Positions 35,927 to 45,430 are shown, counted from the first letter of the stretch. The stretch is DNA of 64,000 bases from Eubacterium multiforme (GCF_030813415.1 NZ_JAUSUF010000001.1:620001-684000); one strand, 5' to 3'. The notes: generated by a model not told the origin, from the letters alone. Program-made: numbers and translations.

Positions 35927-36008
35927 GAGAGTAGTTAGATTTGTGTAATAAACAAATTTAACTACTCTCTTTTGGCTGTAATAAATTTAATTTTTATTTG
36001 TTACAGCC
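35927..36008. terminator. Two tandem hairpins after the C69 dipeptidase gene
   Basis: The first hairpin (35927-35969) has an 18-bp stem with one G-U pair, followed by TTTTGG. The second (35974-36008) has a 13-bp GGCTGTAA stem, followed by TATATTTTTAT on the plus strand. Together they separate this gene from the converging yesN-type gene. Confidence 0.75.
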
Positions 36009-36022
36009 TATATTTTTATATT

Positions 36023-37627
36023 CTAATTAACTCTATATTTAGATGGGGATACTCCAAACTTCTTTTTAAATACATAACTAAAATAGTTTGCCTCTGGATA
36101 CCCTACTTTTTTAGCTATAATATAAGACTTATAATCAGTAGTATTTAGTAAATTTAAAGCAGCATCTAATCTTATTGTAGTTAAATAATTTATAAAACTT
36201 GTACCAGTTTCACGCTTAAATATAGTAGAAAAATATGTTGGACTAACATATAAATATTTACAGATTTTTTCTACTGATATATCACTATCATTATAATTTT
36301 CATATATATATTCCTTTGCCTTTTCTATAATAAATTTAGATGAATTTAATCGCTCTCTTCTTATTAAGTTATTTATTTTAATTGCCCTTTCCATAAACCA
36401 CTTCTTAACATTTTCTATTGAATCAAAATTATCTAAATGACTATAACAATTAAAATTCTCATGAAAAATATCTCCTATATCTAAATTATAAGTTCTTACA
36501 AGCTTTAATAATGCTGTAGTAATCTCTATTAAATATATTTTATATTTGTTAAATGGAAGTAACAGATTTTCTACTCTAAAAAATAGCTTACATATTATTT
36601 TTTCAATTTCATCCTTTGACTTAATCTTAATAGCATTTAATAACTCTCTTTCATCATTTTCATCAAATTGTAATTGAACTGAATTATCAGGTTCAACATC
36701 CTCTATATAAATTGCCTTACCACTACCTAATATCATTCTATAATGAAGGGCATTTCTAGCCATTTTATAAGAAAAGCGTATTTTTAAATAACTATCCGTT
36801 ACTTGACCAACTCCTGCTGATACATTTTTTCTTACAATTCGCTTAGATACTCTACATACCTCGTTAAGTCCTTCTATAAAATCTAGTACATTTTCTCTTT
36901 CATCAAAATTTCCTATTAAAACTACTGTTCCTGAATAAATAAAACTTACACATTCACAATACTTTTCCATAATATCATCTGATATCTGTTTAATTGATAT
37001 ATCTATTAAATTATCCTTTTCTAAAAACTCTTCACTATTTTCATCTATAAAATTATCAGTATATATAACAGCTACTGAATAAAATTTAGAATTAAATCTT
37101 ATTCCAACTTTTTTCCCTTCCTCTTCTAATTTTTTATTTCTTATTCTACCCTCTAATGTTCCTACTAAAAATTTTTCCTTTAAAAGCGGTAAACTTTCAA
37201 TATAATATTTATAAAGTTTTTCTACATTTTTCTTTTCACTATATTCATTATCCATTTTCTCTTTTAACTTTTTTAATACTTCTATTAATTCATTAGTTTT
37301 TATAGGCTTTAAAAGATAATCTAAAGCATTTATTTTTATAGCTTTATGTGCATACTCAAATTCATCAGAGCATGAAAAAATTATAATTTTTATGTTAGGC
37401 ATAATCTCATTTATTTTTTCTCCAAGTTCTATTCCATCCATAAATGGCATTTTTGTATCTGTAATTATCACATCTGGTTTAAGTGTTTTTGCCTTTTCTA
37501 AAGCCTCTCTTCCATTTTCTCCTTCTCCAATAACTACAAATCCATATTTTTTCCAATCTATTTTGTTTATAATATTTTTACGAATTTCCCTTTCATCATC
37601 AACTATTAAAACCCTATATAACTCCAT
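36023..37627 (-). CDS. YesN-type response regulator with AraC DNA-binding domain
   Basis: This 534-residue regulator has a receiver domain (1-125) with Asp10, Asp11, phosphoacceptor Asp57 (DVIITDTKM) and Lys in YLLKPI. A long linker of about 300 residues follows, then a C-terminal AraC/XylS HTH (about 430-534, IEKAKEYIYENYNDSDISVEKICKYL). Such regulators work with a YesM-type histidine kinase and often control sugar uptake. No kinase gene is adjacent. The next gene cluster downstream in sequence is mglBAC, so it may control that operon, which is inference. Confidence 0.9.
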   Translation of the reverse strand: MELYRVLIVDDEREIRKNIINKIDWKKYGFVVIGEGENGREALEKAKTLKPDVIITDTKMPFMDGIELGEKINEIMPNIKIIIFSCSDEFEYAHKAIKINALDYLLKPIKTNELIEVLKKLKEKMDNEYSEKKNVEKLYKYYIESLPLLKEKFLVGTLEGRIRNKKLEEEGKKVGIRFNSKFYSVAVIYTDNFIDENSEEFLEKDNLIDISIKQISDDIMEKYCECVSFIYSGTVVLIGNFDERENVLDFIEGLNEVCRVSKRIVRKNVSAGVGQVTDSYLKIRFSYKMARNALHYRMILGSGKAIYIEDVEPDNSVQLQFDENDERELLNAIKIKSKDEIEKIICKLFFRVENLLLPFNKYKIYLIEITTALLKLVRTYNLDIGDIFHENFNCYSHLDNFDSIENVKKWFMERAIKINNLIRRERLNSSKFIIEKAKEYIYENYNDSDISVEKICKYLYVSPTYFSTIFKRETGTSFINYLTTIRLDAALNLLNTTDYKSYIIAKKVGYPEANYFSYVFKKKFGVSPSKYRVN

Positions 37628-37884
37628 AACCTACCCCTTAATATTTCTTTTTATTTACATATAATTAAAATATTCCCACAGATAGATTATCCCATCATAT
37701 TACATCTTATTCAATATTATATTTTAATTTAGGTAAAATATTTTTTAATATGTATTACTTCATTTTTATATAATCTTAAATAAATTTAAATATAAGGCTT
37801 ATAATTTAGGTAAATGTTGATTTAAAACATATCCAAATATAATATTCTATTAAAACTTACAAAAAAAATCCCACTAAACATAAA

Positions 37885-37916
37885 AAGGTAGTTAAAATTT
37901 AAATTTTAACTACCTT
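37885..37916 (-). terminator. Terminator of the mgl operon
   Basis: A 32-nt perfect palindrome (AAGGTAGTTAAAATTT arms) ends in TTTTTATG on the minus strand, 24 bp past the stop of the 57-codon gene. Confidence 0.85.
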
Positions 37917-37939
37917 AAATATTTTTATTATTTTTAAAT

Positions 37940-38113
37940 TTAAAGGATTACTCCAAAAGTAATAGCTAGTCCTAACACAATTAATAATCCAGTAATAACT
38001 TTATCCATTGTTTCTACTGATACATCAATACGTCCATATAAGGTATCTCTAACACCTTGCTTTGGCTTATCAGAAGAATTTTCTAAAATTTCTTTTGTAT
38101 TTTCTTTTTCCAT
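37940..38113 (-). CDS. Small single-pass membrane protein in the mgl operon
   Basis: This 57-residue open frame is too short for most gene lists. It starts MEKENTKEILENSSDKPKQG and has a hydrophilic N-terminal half, then VETMDKVITGLLIVLGL and AITFGVIL, a single hydrophobic helix (about 37-57) up to the end. The ATG has the SD GGGGAG at 7 nt. It lies 16 bp after the mglC stop, on the same strand, and before the operon terminator, so it is very likely co-transcribed with mglBAC. No family was recognised; it might help assemble or regulate the transporter, which is inference. Confidence 0.75.
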   Translation of the reverse strand: MEKENTKEILENSSDKPKQGVRDTLYGRIDVSVETMDKVITGLLIVLGLAITFGVIL

Positions 38114-38129
38114 ATAATTTCTCCCCTTA

Positions 38130-39152
38130 TTACTTCTTAGCTAAGTATTTTCTTACATCAAGTGAAACTGCAACTATTATAATTAATCCTCTAATTATAA
38201 ATTGCCAGTAAGCATTAACTCCTATGAAGTTTAACCCATAGTTTATAACTTGAAGAAGTACTGTACCTATAAGTACTCCTGGTATAGTTCCAACTCCACC
38301 AGTAAAAGATACTCCACCAACTACACAAGCTGATATTGCATCAAGTTCATAGTTAAATCCTGTACTAGTAGTTGTAGAACCTGCTCTTGCAGCCTCTAAG
38401 AATCCTGCCATACCATAAAGAATTCCTGAAATAATAAATATTATCATAATATTTTTAGCTAAGTTTACTCCAGATACTGCTGCCGCTTCTGGATTTCCAC
38501 CAATAGCAAACATATTTTTACCAAGCTTTGTTTTATTCCAAATAAACCACATAATTAATGCTACAATTACTAAGTAAAAAATTAAATATGGTATTTCAAC
38601 TACTCCTAAATTTAATGAGCCTGTTACAAGATTTGTATATCTTTCATCTAAGTTAGCAACAGGTTGTGCACCAAGTGGTGGTCTATCAATATATAAACAA
38701 GATGCACCATAAGCAATAAGCTGAGTTCCTAAAGTAATTATAAATGCATGTACCTTTAGTTTTGCAACACCAAAACCATTAATAGCACCAAATATTCCTC
38801 CTATTACAATAGCTATAAGTAGTGGAACAATTAGTGGCAATACTGGTAAATCTGGATACATTCTTGCCGCATATGTTGAAGATTGTAATAATGAAGCTGA
38901 AACTATTGCAGTAAATCCTAAAATACGTCCTGCAGAAAGGTCAGTTCCTTGTAATACTATAAGTCCTGCAACTCCTAAAGCTAAAATACCACGAGTAGAT
39001 GCCTGACTTAAAATATTAGTAAGATTTTTTAATGATAAAAATGATGGTTCCTTTATAACAAAGAAAACTATCATCATTGCTAATACTATATATAATGCAT
39101 AATTAACCAAAAATTTGGTTACTTTTTCTTTATTAATTTTTGTGTTTTCCAT
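38130..39152 (-). CDS. mglC: Galactose/glucose ABC transporter permease MglC
   Basis: This 340-residue permease carries about ten hydrophobic segments and the family motif GAINGFGVAKLKVHAFIITLGT, typical of the BPD_transp_2 family that includes MglC and RbsC. The substrate is most likely D-galactose or D-glucose because of the adjacent MglB-type binding protein. The ATG has AGGGGGAG upstream. It follows mglA by 20 bp and is followed by the 57-codon gene. Confidence 0.93.
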   Translation of the reverse strand: MENTKINKEKVTKFLVNYALYIVLAMMIVFFVIKEPSFLSLKNLTNILSQASTRGILALGVAGLIVLQGTDLSAGRILGFTAIVSASLLQSSTYAARMYPDLPVLPLIVPLLIAIVIGGIFGAINGFGVAKLKVHAFIITLGTQLIAYGASCLYIDRPPLGAQPVANLDERYTNLVTGSLNLGVVEIPYLIFYLVIVALIMWFIWNKTKLGKNMFAIGGNPEAAAVSGVNLAKNIMIIFIISGILYGMAGFLEAARAGSTTTSTGFNYELDAISACVVGGVSFTGGVGTIPGVLIGTVLLQVINYGLNFIGVNAYWQFIIRGLIIIVAVSLDVRKYLAKK

Positions 39153-39172
39153 ACCTTCTCCCCCTAAAAGCC

Positions 39173-40672
39173 CTAAATGTACTTAGCAGCTAATTCCATA
39201 ATTTTTTCTTGATCAAGATTATTTGTATCTTCTACCCCTGCTACTTTACCATTTGACATAACAAGAATTCTGTCACAAATTCCAAGTAGTTCTGGCATTT
39301 CAGAAGAAACAACAATTATTCCCTTTCCTTTATTAGCTAAATCTATAATCAATTGATATATTTCATATTTAGCACCAACATCGATTCCTCTTGTAGGTTC
39401 ATCTAATAATAATACTTCTGGATTAGTTAATAACCATCTTCCTATAATTACTTTTTGTTGGTTTCCTCCAGATAAGGATTTTATTTGAGTTTTTTGACTA
39501 GGAGTTTTAACTCTCATACTATCAATAACCCATTTAGTATCCTCTACCATCTTTTTATTATTTAAAACACCATATTTACTATAATTATCTATATTTGCTA
39601 TCATAGTATTAAACTTTATATCAAGACCTCCAAAAATACCTGTTGATCTACGTTCCTCTGTTAATAAAGCAAATCCATTTTTTATAGCTGTTCTTGAATC
39701 TTTATTATTAACTGTCTTGCCATGTAAAATAATTTCTCCCTCATTATGGCGTGCAATTCCAAAAATAGTTTCTAAAAGCTCCGTTCTCTTAGAACCTACA
39801 AGTCCAGCTACTCCTAATATTTCTCCCTTTCTTAACTTAAAAGAAGCATTTTGAATAGAAGGCTGATATGTTCCTGTAAGATTTTTAACTTCCATTATAA
39901 CTTCATCTGGCTTATTAGTCTTAGGTGGAAAACGATTAGTTAAATCACGACCAACCATTAACTTTATAATTTTATCTGTAGTTAAATCCTTTGATGGAAT
40001 TGTATCAATCCATTTTCCATCTCTCATAATTGTCACATCATCAGATATTTTAAGAATTTCTTCCATTTTGTGAGATATATAAATAATTCCGCATCCTTTT
40101 TTTCTAAGTTTATTAATAATCTTAAAAAGATGATTTACCTCTTCTTGTGTTAATGATGAAGTAGGTTCATCAAGAACTAATATTTTTGCATTATAAGAGG
40201 CTGCTTTTGCAATTTCTACCATCTGTCTTTGTGAAACAGATAACTTTGCCATTTTAACTTTTGGATCTATATCCATATCTAATTCTTCAAATATTTTTTT
40301 TGTTTCCTCATACATTTTTTTATGACTTACAATACCTTTACTACCTGGATATCTTCCAAGCCATATATTGTCCATTACATCTCTTTGTAATACCTGATTT
40401 AATTCTTGATGTACCATGGATACTCCATTTTCCATTGCCTGTTTAGGATTTGAAAACTTACACTTTTCTCCATTTATAAATATTTCTCCATCATCTTCTA
40501 TATAAACACCAAATAAACATTTCATTAAGGTTGATTTTCCTGCTCCATTTTCTCCCATCAAAGCATGTACAGTACCAGGACGAACTTTAAGCTTAACAGA
40601 ATCTAAGGCTTTTACACCTGGAAAGCTCTTACATATGTTATTCATTTCTAATATATACTTTGTATTTTCCAT
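39173..40672 (-). CDS. mglA: Galactose/glucose ABC transporter ATPase MglA (two ATPase domains)
   Basis: This protein of about 499 residues contains two fused ATPase domains. The first has Walker [10 protein letters not shown] (40-48), [14 protein letters not shown] and [11 protein letters not shown]. The second has the degenerate Walker [26 protein letters not shown] and [13 protein letters not shown]. This is the sugar-importer ATPase layout of MglA/RbsA. The longest frame begins at 40714, but the ATG at 40672 gives the usual family N-terminus ([20 protein letters not shown]). A long hairpin separates it from mglB. Confidence 0.94.
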   Translation of the reverse strand: MENTKYILEMNNICKSFPGVKALDSVKLKVRPGTVHALMGENGAGKSTLMKCLFGVYIEDDGEIFINGEKCKFSNPKQAMENGVSMVHQELNQVLQRDVMDNIWLGRYPGSKGIVSHKKMYEETKKIFEELDMDIDPKVKMAKLSVSQRQMVEIAKAASYNAKILVLDEPTSSLTQEEVNHLFKIINKLRKKGCGIIYISHKMEEILKISDDVTIMRDGKWIDTIPSKDLTTDKIIKLMVGRDLTNRFPPKTNKPDEVIMEVKNLTGTYQPSIQNASFKLRKGEILGVAGLVGSKRTELLETIFGIARHNEGEIILHGKTVNNKDSRTAIKNGFALLTEERRSTGIFGGLDIKFNTMIANIDNYSKYGVLNNKKMVEDTKWVIDSMRVKTPSQKTQIKSLSGGNQQKVIIGRWLLTNPEVLLLDEPTRGIDVGAKYEIYQLIIDLANKGKGIIVVSSEMPELLGICDRILVMSNGKVAGVEDTNNLDQEKIMELAAKYI

Positions 40673-40705
40673 AACTTTTGTTATCACCACTTTTCTGCTT
40701 ATTTT

Positions 40706-40743
40706 AAGTTGCACTATATTAAATACTTAATATAGTGCAACTT
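40706..40743 (-). promoter_or_regulatory. Intercistronic hairpin between mglB and mglA
   Basis: A 17-bp perfect stem with a 4-nt loop starts 19 bp after the mglB stop. On the minus strand no U-tract follows (TAAAATAAG), so it is less likely to be a full terminator. It may protect the mglB mRNA from 3' exonucleases or cause partial termination, giving more binding protein than transporter. Confidence 0.7.
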
Positions 40744-40761
40744 TATTTTTAAACTATGAAA

Positions 40762-41808
40762 TTATTTTTTAATATATTCTTGATATGGTATACGTACTGC
40801 AACACCTGTATCATCAAATTTATAATCTGTTCCTTCAATTGCACTCTTACCATTTACTAAATTCATACCACATTTATAAAGAGCATTTGCCATTGCTGGA
40901 GCATCTTGAAGAACTGAACCTGTCATGAAGCCTTTTCCAATAAGATCTTGTGCTGCTTCTGTAGCATCAACACCAACTACTGGAATTGTCTTTTTCTTGT
41001 CACCTTTGTTGTAGCCTTGAGCTTGTAATGCTGCAATAGCACCTTGAGCCATACCATCATTATTTGCAATTACAGCTTCAATTTTATTACCATGTCTTGA
41101 AAGCCATGCTTCCATAGCATTTTGTGCTAAACCTTGTTCCCAGTTACAAACTTGAAGAGCTAATTCCTTTGTTTTTATATCTGCATCATTAATTGTAGAT
41201 ACTGAGAATTTAGTTCTTGCAATAGCTTCTGGATTATCTGGTTCTCCCTTTAGCATTACATATTGCATAATTCCATCTCCGTTTTTGTCTAGTTTCTTGT
41301 CACCTTTCCATGCATCTACAAGAATTTTTCCTTGTAATACTCCAGCCTCTTTAGCATTTGTTCCTACAAACATAGATTTTTCGTAAGATTTAACTGCATC
41401 TGGTGTAGCAGGTTCTCTATTAAATAAAACAACTGGAACATCCTCTGCTTTAATCTTATCTACAACTGTTTGAGCTGCTCCTGTATCAACTAAGTTAACC
41501 ATTAAAAGATCAGTGTCTTTTTGTAATAATGTATCTATACTATCGTTTTGTGTAGCTTGGTCACCTTTTCCATCATAGAAAGTAAATTCAACTTTTCCTT
41601 CATTTTCTGATTGGATTTTTTCTAAGCTTTGACGTACTGTTGAAATATAAGTATCATCAAATTTATATAGACATACACCAACTTTTACAGGTTTATCTGA
41701 ACCAGCTGCTCCTCCTTCTTTACCTTTGTCTCCTCCGCATCCAACAAGCATGCCGCCAACCATCATTGTAGCCATTGCCATAGCAACTAACTTTTTAATT
41801 TTTCTCAT
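40762..41808 (-). CDS. mglB: Galactose/glucose-binding lipoprotein MglB
   Basis: This 348-residue solute-binding protein is a lipoprotein with a lipobox (MLVGC, Cys24). It has the type I periplasmic-binding fold (KVGVCLYKFDDTYI..., then PVVLFNREP) and closely resembles E. coli MglB. The segment DKNGDGIMQYVMLKGEP matches the calcium-binding loop of that protein. D-galactose and D-glucose are the probable ligands. It is the first gene of the mgl operon, with an SD of GGGGGA, so the signal and sugar preference support an mgl (not ribose) assignment. Confidence 0.94.
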   Translation of the reverse strand: MRKIKKLVAMAMATMMVGGMLVGCGGDKGKEGGAAGSDKPVKVGVCLYKFDDTYISTVRQSLEKIQSENEGKVEFTFYDGKGDQATQNDSIDTLLQKDTDLLMVNLVDTGAAQTVVDKIKAEDVPVVLFNREPATPDAVKSYEKSMFVGTNAKEAGVLQGKILVDAWKGDKKLDKNGDGIMQYVMLKGEPDNPEAIARTKFSVSTINDADIKTKELALQVCNWEQGLAQNAMEAWLSRHGNKIEAVIANNDGMAQGAIAALQAQGYNKGDKKKTIPVVGVDATEAAQDLIGKGFMTGSVLQDAPAMANALYKCGMNLVNGKSAIEGTDYKFDDTGVAVRIPYQEYIKK

Positions 41809-41855
41809 ACTAATCCCCCACTTAAATAAATTATTTTTTTTAATTTTGTTACCCT

Positions 41856-41897
41856 TTATTACGTTTTCATTATAGAAATTTTTTACTTTTTATTCCA
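41856..41897 (-). promoter_or_regulatory. mglB promoter with candidate CcpA (cre) site
   Basis: Minus-strand TATAAT (41869-41874) has a weak -35 (TGGAAT, 41892-41897) at 17 bp. Immediately downstream, overlapping its last base, TGAAAACGTAATAA (41856-41869) matches the cre consensus TGnAAnCGnwnnCA at all but one conserved base. Position over the start site suits catabolite repression. Confidence 0.5.
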
Positions 41898-42186
41898 TAC
41901 AAAATTCTTAACACTTCTATCGAAATTCTATTATATTTAATTTTTTTACAATTTTTCTAGTTTTTGTTTAATATCTTTTATTTTATAGTTTTTTATAAAA
42001 ACTAATTTATAATACATTTTTTCTTTACTAGAATTCTAAATTTTTTTTTAAGCTAACATAACTTTTTATAAAAAAATAAAAAGCTAGTTTAAAAACTAAC
42101 TTTTTGTTTTTTATTTATATTATATTTTAATTGAATAAAAAAGGTAATTTTTGTATTTATCAAAAATTACCTTTATATATAATTTC
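41898..42186. other. Intergenic region with tandem terminators
   Basis: This A/T-rich region between rodA and mglB contains two hairpins with U-tracts (see the separate entry) and no open frame of note. Confidence 0.5.
42078..42174 (-). terminator. Tandem terminators after rodA
   Basis: The first hairpin on the minus strand (42140-42174) has a 14-bp perfect stem, AAAGGTAATTTTTG, followed by TTTTATTC. The second (42078-42105) has an 11-bp stem with one mismatch, followed by a strong run TTTTTATTTTTTT. Confidence 0.85.
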
Positions 42187-43350
42187 TTAGAATCTAATTT
42201 TCTTTCTTCTCATACCTACATTTAATACTAAACCTATTGACATTACTGTAGTTAAAAGTGAACTACCACCATAACTTATAAGAGGTAATGTTATACCAGT
42301 TATAGGTAATAATCCTATTGTCATTCCAATATTTTGTAGTATAGCAAATAGGAAATATGAAATTATTCCTACACATATAATTGAACCAAATATATCCTTT
42401 GAAGTTCTGGCTATATTTATCATTCTACTTATTAAAAATCCATAAAGAATTAGTAATAATATAACTCCAATAAGTCCCCACTGTTCTGCTATTGCTGCAA
42501 AAATAAAGTCTGTTTGTACTTCTGGAACATGCTGTGCTGCATATCCTGAAGTTGCATCATTTGCCATTGAAGGTCTATTTCCTAAAATTCCTCCTGAACC
42601 AATAGCTATTAATGATTGACTTAGATGATATCCTGACCCTGCCATATTTGCTTCTGGATTCATAAATGATGTTATTCTTGTCTTTTGATAATTCTCTATA
42701 AGGCCTGAATTCCAAACAAGTAATATACCAATAACTAAAGCTAAAAGGCCACCACCAATTACTTTCATATCAAGTCCTGCAATATAAAATATTCCAAGAA
42801 CTATAAAGAAACAAACCATTGTCATTCCCATATCTGGTTGTATAATAATAAACACAACTGGAACTGCAGCATAAAAAACAAGTGTAAAGAAATTCTTTAA
42901 ATTATTTATTTCCAAATCCATTTCTTCTAATTTTTTTGCAAGCATAAGTATCATACCTATCTTTGCAATTTCTGCAGGCTGAAGGGACACTGGTCCAAAC
43001 ACAATCCAACCTTTTGCTCCACCTCTAACTGATCCTAAAAATCTTGTTGCAATAAGTAATACAACTCCTGCCCAATAAAATATTGGAACATAATTATATA
43101 TTACCCTGTAATCAACTGCCATAAATATGTAAAGTGCTATAAGAGAAACAACAAACCAAATTAATTGTCTTTTAGCATAAAAAAATCCATATTCTCCCTT
43201 TGTACAAAGGTATATGTTTAAGATACCAAAAAGTACTAACGCTATTGTAGAAAACAATAATACTTTATCTATATCTCTTATTTTTTTAAAATCTAATTTA
43301 TATTTGTCATAAGTTCCTCTTCTATCAAACAGCAAGTCTTCTCTTAACAA
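42187..43350 (-). CDS. rodA: RodA/FtsW/SpoVE family glycosyltransferase
   Basis: This 387-residue SEDS-family protein polymerises glycan strands in elongation. Ten hydrophobic segments are visible, and the C-terminal LPLISYGGSSLLTTVMSIGLVLN motif is typical. Position next to mre and min genes and the partner PBP2 supports RodA rather than FtsW. The start is TTG with GGGAGGTG 7 nt upstream. A terminator before it (43468-43498) and a hairpin in its leader suggest it is transcribed separately from minCDE, at least partly. Confidence 0.92.
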   Translation of the reverse strand: MLREDLLFDRRGTYDKYKLDFKKIRDIDKVLLFSTIALVLFGILNIYLCTKGEYGFFYAKRQLIWFVVSLIALYIFMAVDYRVIYNYVPIFYWAGVVLLIATRFLGSVRGGAKGWIVFGPVSLQPAEIAKIGMILMLAKKLEEMDLEINNLKNFFTLVFYAAVPVVFIIIQPDMGMTMVCFFIVLGIFYIAGLDMKVIGGGLLALVIGILLVWNSGLIENYQKTRITSFMNPEANMAGSGYHLSQSLIAIGSGGILGNRPSMANDATSGYAAQHVPEVQTDFIFAAIAEQWGLIGVILLLILYGFLISRMINIARTSKDIFGSIICVGIISYFLFAILQNIGMTIGLLPITGITLPLISYGGSSLLTTVMSIGLVLNVGMRRKKIRF

Positions 43351-43392
43351 AATCTTTCACCTCCCGAAAAACCTGTATTTCTATTATATATC

Positions 43393-43426
43393 ATAAAAGA
43401 TTTATTCTCCATAATAAATCTTTTAT
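43393..43426 (-). promoter_or_regulatory. Hairpin in the rodA leader
   Basis: A 14-bp perfect stem (ATAAAAGATTTATT) with a 6-nt loop lies 43 bp before the rodA start codon. It has no long U-tract on the minus strand, so it may be an mRNA stability or attenuation structure. Confidence 0.45.
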
Positions 43427-43467
43427 AAAGACAAAAAATAATAAATTTTTAATATATCTATAAAATA

Positions 43468-43498
43468 AAAAACTGTATATCTAAAATATACAGTTTTT
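43468..43498 (-). terminator. Terminator after minE
   Basis: A 13-bp stem (AAAAACTGTATAT pairing with ATATACAGTTTTT) and the tail TTATTTTATAG lie 30 bp after the minE stop. Confidence 0.75.
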
Positions 43499-43527
43499 AT
43501 AAAATTTATTATTAATTTTTTCTACGT

Positions 43528-43797
43528 TTAACGGCCTCTTATATTTTTAATAGGAATATTTGCAACTAATGATGAAGCTGCTTCTCCCTCATCTATATCG
43601 CTCTTACTTACTGATATTTCTACATCTTCAGCTGAAATTTCTATGTATTTTGAAAGCACTTCTAATATTTCATTTCTAATTTTCTCTAAAGTTTCTGCTG
43701 GAAGATTTCCTCTATCATGAATAAGTATTAACTTAAGCCTATCTTTAGCAATGTCTTTTGGTTTTGGTTTGTTTGTAAAACTACTAAAGAACCCCAT
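43528..43797 (-). CDS. minE: Cell-division topological factor MinE
   Basis: This 89-residue protein frees MinD from the membrane and so positions the Z-ring. It starts MGFFSSFTNKPKPKDIAKDRLKLILIHDRG, where the amphipathic N-terminal part binds membrane and the IAKDRLKLILIHDR helix contacts MinD. The C-terminal part is the dimerising topological domain. It is 12 bp after minD. Clostridia commonly have MinE, while Bacillus uses DivIVA. Confidence 0.94.
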   Translation of the reverse strand: MGFFSSFTNKPKPKDIAKDRLKLILIHDRGNLPAETLEKIRNEILEVLSKYIEISAEDVEISVSKSDIDEGEAASSLVANIPIKNIRGR

Positions 43798-43809
43798 TTC
43801 AAATACCCC

Positions 43810-44607
43810 CTATTTACGCTTGAATAACTTCATTATAGATCCAAAGAAACCTTGAGGCTCATCATTTAAATCCATAAAAGGTACTTTTTCACCAGTTATT
43901 CTCTTTGCTATATTTCTGAAAGCTTCTCCAGCTCTTGCTGATTCTTCTAATACTATTGGCTCTCCTTTATTAGTAGAAACAGTTATTTCTTTATCATCAG
44001 GTACAACTCCAAGAAGTTCAATTGAAAGTGTTTCAATTATATCACTTACATCAAGCATATCTCCTCTTTGAGTCATAGCATAATTCATTCTATTTATAAT
44101 AACAGCATGATCTTCTAATCCTTTAGCATCAAGTTTACCAATTACTCTATCAGCATCTCTAACTGATGTTATTTCTGGATTTACTACAACTATTGCTTTA
44201 TCAGCTCCAATTATTGAATTTTCAAAACCTTGCTCTATACCTGCAGGAGAATCTATTATTACATAATCAAAATCTTCCTTTAATTCTTTTATAATCTTAA
44301 GCATTTGTTGTGAACTTATATCATCTTTATCTCTTGTTTGCGCCGTTGGTAAAAGACATAGCTTAGGAAATCTTTTATCCTTAATTAAAGCCTGCTTTAA
44401 TCTGCATCGTCCTTCTATAACATCAATTATAGTATAAACTATTCTATTTTCTAATCCCATTAATACATCTAAATTTCTAAGACCTGTATCTCCATCAACA
44501 ACAACAACTTTTTTTCCAAGTGCCGCTAATGCAGTACCAATGTTGGCTGTTGTTGTAGTTTTTCCTACGCCACCTTTTCCTGATGTAATTACAATAGATA
44601 CTCCCAT
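43810..44607 (-). CDS. minD: Septum-site-determining ATPase MinD
   Basis: This 265-residue ATPase recruits MinC to the membrane near the poles. It has the deviant Walker A GKGGVGKTTTT (about 10-20), VIDSPAGIE, and a C-terminal amphipathic membrane-targeting helix (GFFGSIMKLFKRK). The SD is GGAGGG. It lies 19 bp after minC. Confidence 0.96.
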   Translation of the reverse strand: MGVSIVITSGKGGVGKTTTTANIGTALAALGKKVVVVDGDTGLRNLDVLMGLENRIVYTIIDVIEGRCRLKQALIKDKRFPKLCLLPTAQTRDKDDISSQQMLKIIKELKEDFDYVIIDSPAGIEQGFENSIIGADKAIVVVNPEITSVRDADRVIGKLDAKGLEDHAVIINRMNYAMTQRGDMLDVSDIIETLSIELLGVVPDDKEITVSTNKGEPIVLEESARAGEAFRNIAKRITGEKVPFMDLNDEPQGFFGSIMKLFKRK

Positions 44608-44626
44608 TTAACAATCCCTCCACGCT

Positions 44627-45268
44627 TTAATAAATATATTTATTTGGTAAATATGGTTCCACTATTATTTCCCCATCTTTTATTTTTGCCACCTCTGGGA
44701 ACTCTGGCTTTTCTGCATCTGGTGATAATGCTATAACATCTGCAATCTTTAAAATTTCTGGTTGAAGACTAAAGGATGCAATTATAGCCTTTGAATTTCC
44801 ATTTGACCCTGCACTAACATTTCCCTTTATACTTCCTAAAACAATAATATTTCCAGTTACTATAACTTCTGCTCCACTATTTATATCACCAACTATAACA
44901 ATGTTTCCATTATAATTTATACATTGTCCACTTCTAACTGTTTTTCTCAAAAACTTTGTTCTACCTTCATATACTCCTGAAAAAACCTTTTTATCTTTAT
45001 CCTTTTCTTTGCATATTTCATCTTGTAATATAATGTCCTTTATTTCTATCTCATCAAATAACACCTCTTTAAGATGTATTAGATTTTTTTCATTAATTGA
45101 ATTTAAATTAGTGCTAATTGTTAGAGTCGAATTTTTATAAAAACGCTTTCCTTTTGATAGTTTTTCTATTAGATTTTCAAGCATCTCTTCAAAACCACTA
45201 AATTTATTCATATTTATAATAGCACTTAAACCACTTCTATTGCCTTTTATAATTATTTTCTCATCCAT
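44627..45268 (-). CDS. minC: Septum-site-determining inhibitor MinC
   Basis: This 213-residue protein inhibits FtsZ polymerisation where MinD holds it. The N-terminal domain (1-100) is followed by a C-terminal beta-helix (about 105-205, with [25 protein letters not shown] and [16 protein letters not shown]). The longest frame starts with GTG at 45298; the ATG at 45268 is about 9 nt after GGAGGG and is preferred. It opens the minCDE cluster. Confidence 0.92.
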   Translation of the reverse strand: MDEKIIIKGNRSGLSAIINMNKFSGFEEMLENLIEKLSKGKRFYKNSTLTISTNLNSINEKNLIHLKEVLFDEIEIKDIILQDEICKEKDKDKKVFSGVYEGRTKFLRKTVRSGQCINYNGNIVIVGDINSGAEVIVTGNIIVLGSIKGNVSAGSNGNSKAIIASFSLQPEILKIADVIALSPDAEKPEFPEVAKIKDGEIIVEPYLPNKYIY

Positions 45269-45390
45269 TATTGGTTTCCCTCCACCAATTTCTATCACTA
45301 TACATTATTCTACAAAACATAATAAATTCCTCTTATTATTATAGCATTAAAATGTAAGTATTTGTAGTTTTAGTTTTCCTTTAAAAGAAA

Positions 45391-45430
45391 AAAACAACAT
45401 TAGATTATAATATATACCTAATGTTGTTTT
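45391..45430 (-). terminator. Terminator of the mreBCD-pbp2 operon
   Basis: A 13-bp stem (AAAACAACATTAG pairing with CTAATGTTGTTTT) and a U-rich tail lie 24 bp after the PBP2 stop. Confidence 0.88.

Noticed and set aside
40706..40743. Full intrinsic terminator splitting mglB from mglAC
   Set aside because: On the minus strand the stem is followed by TAAAATAAG rather than a U-tract, and mglA has no clear promoter of its own.
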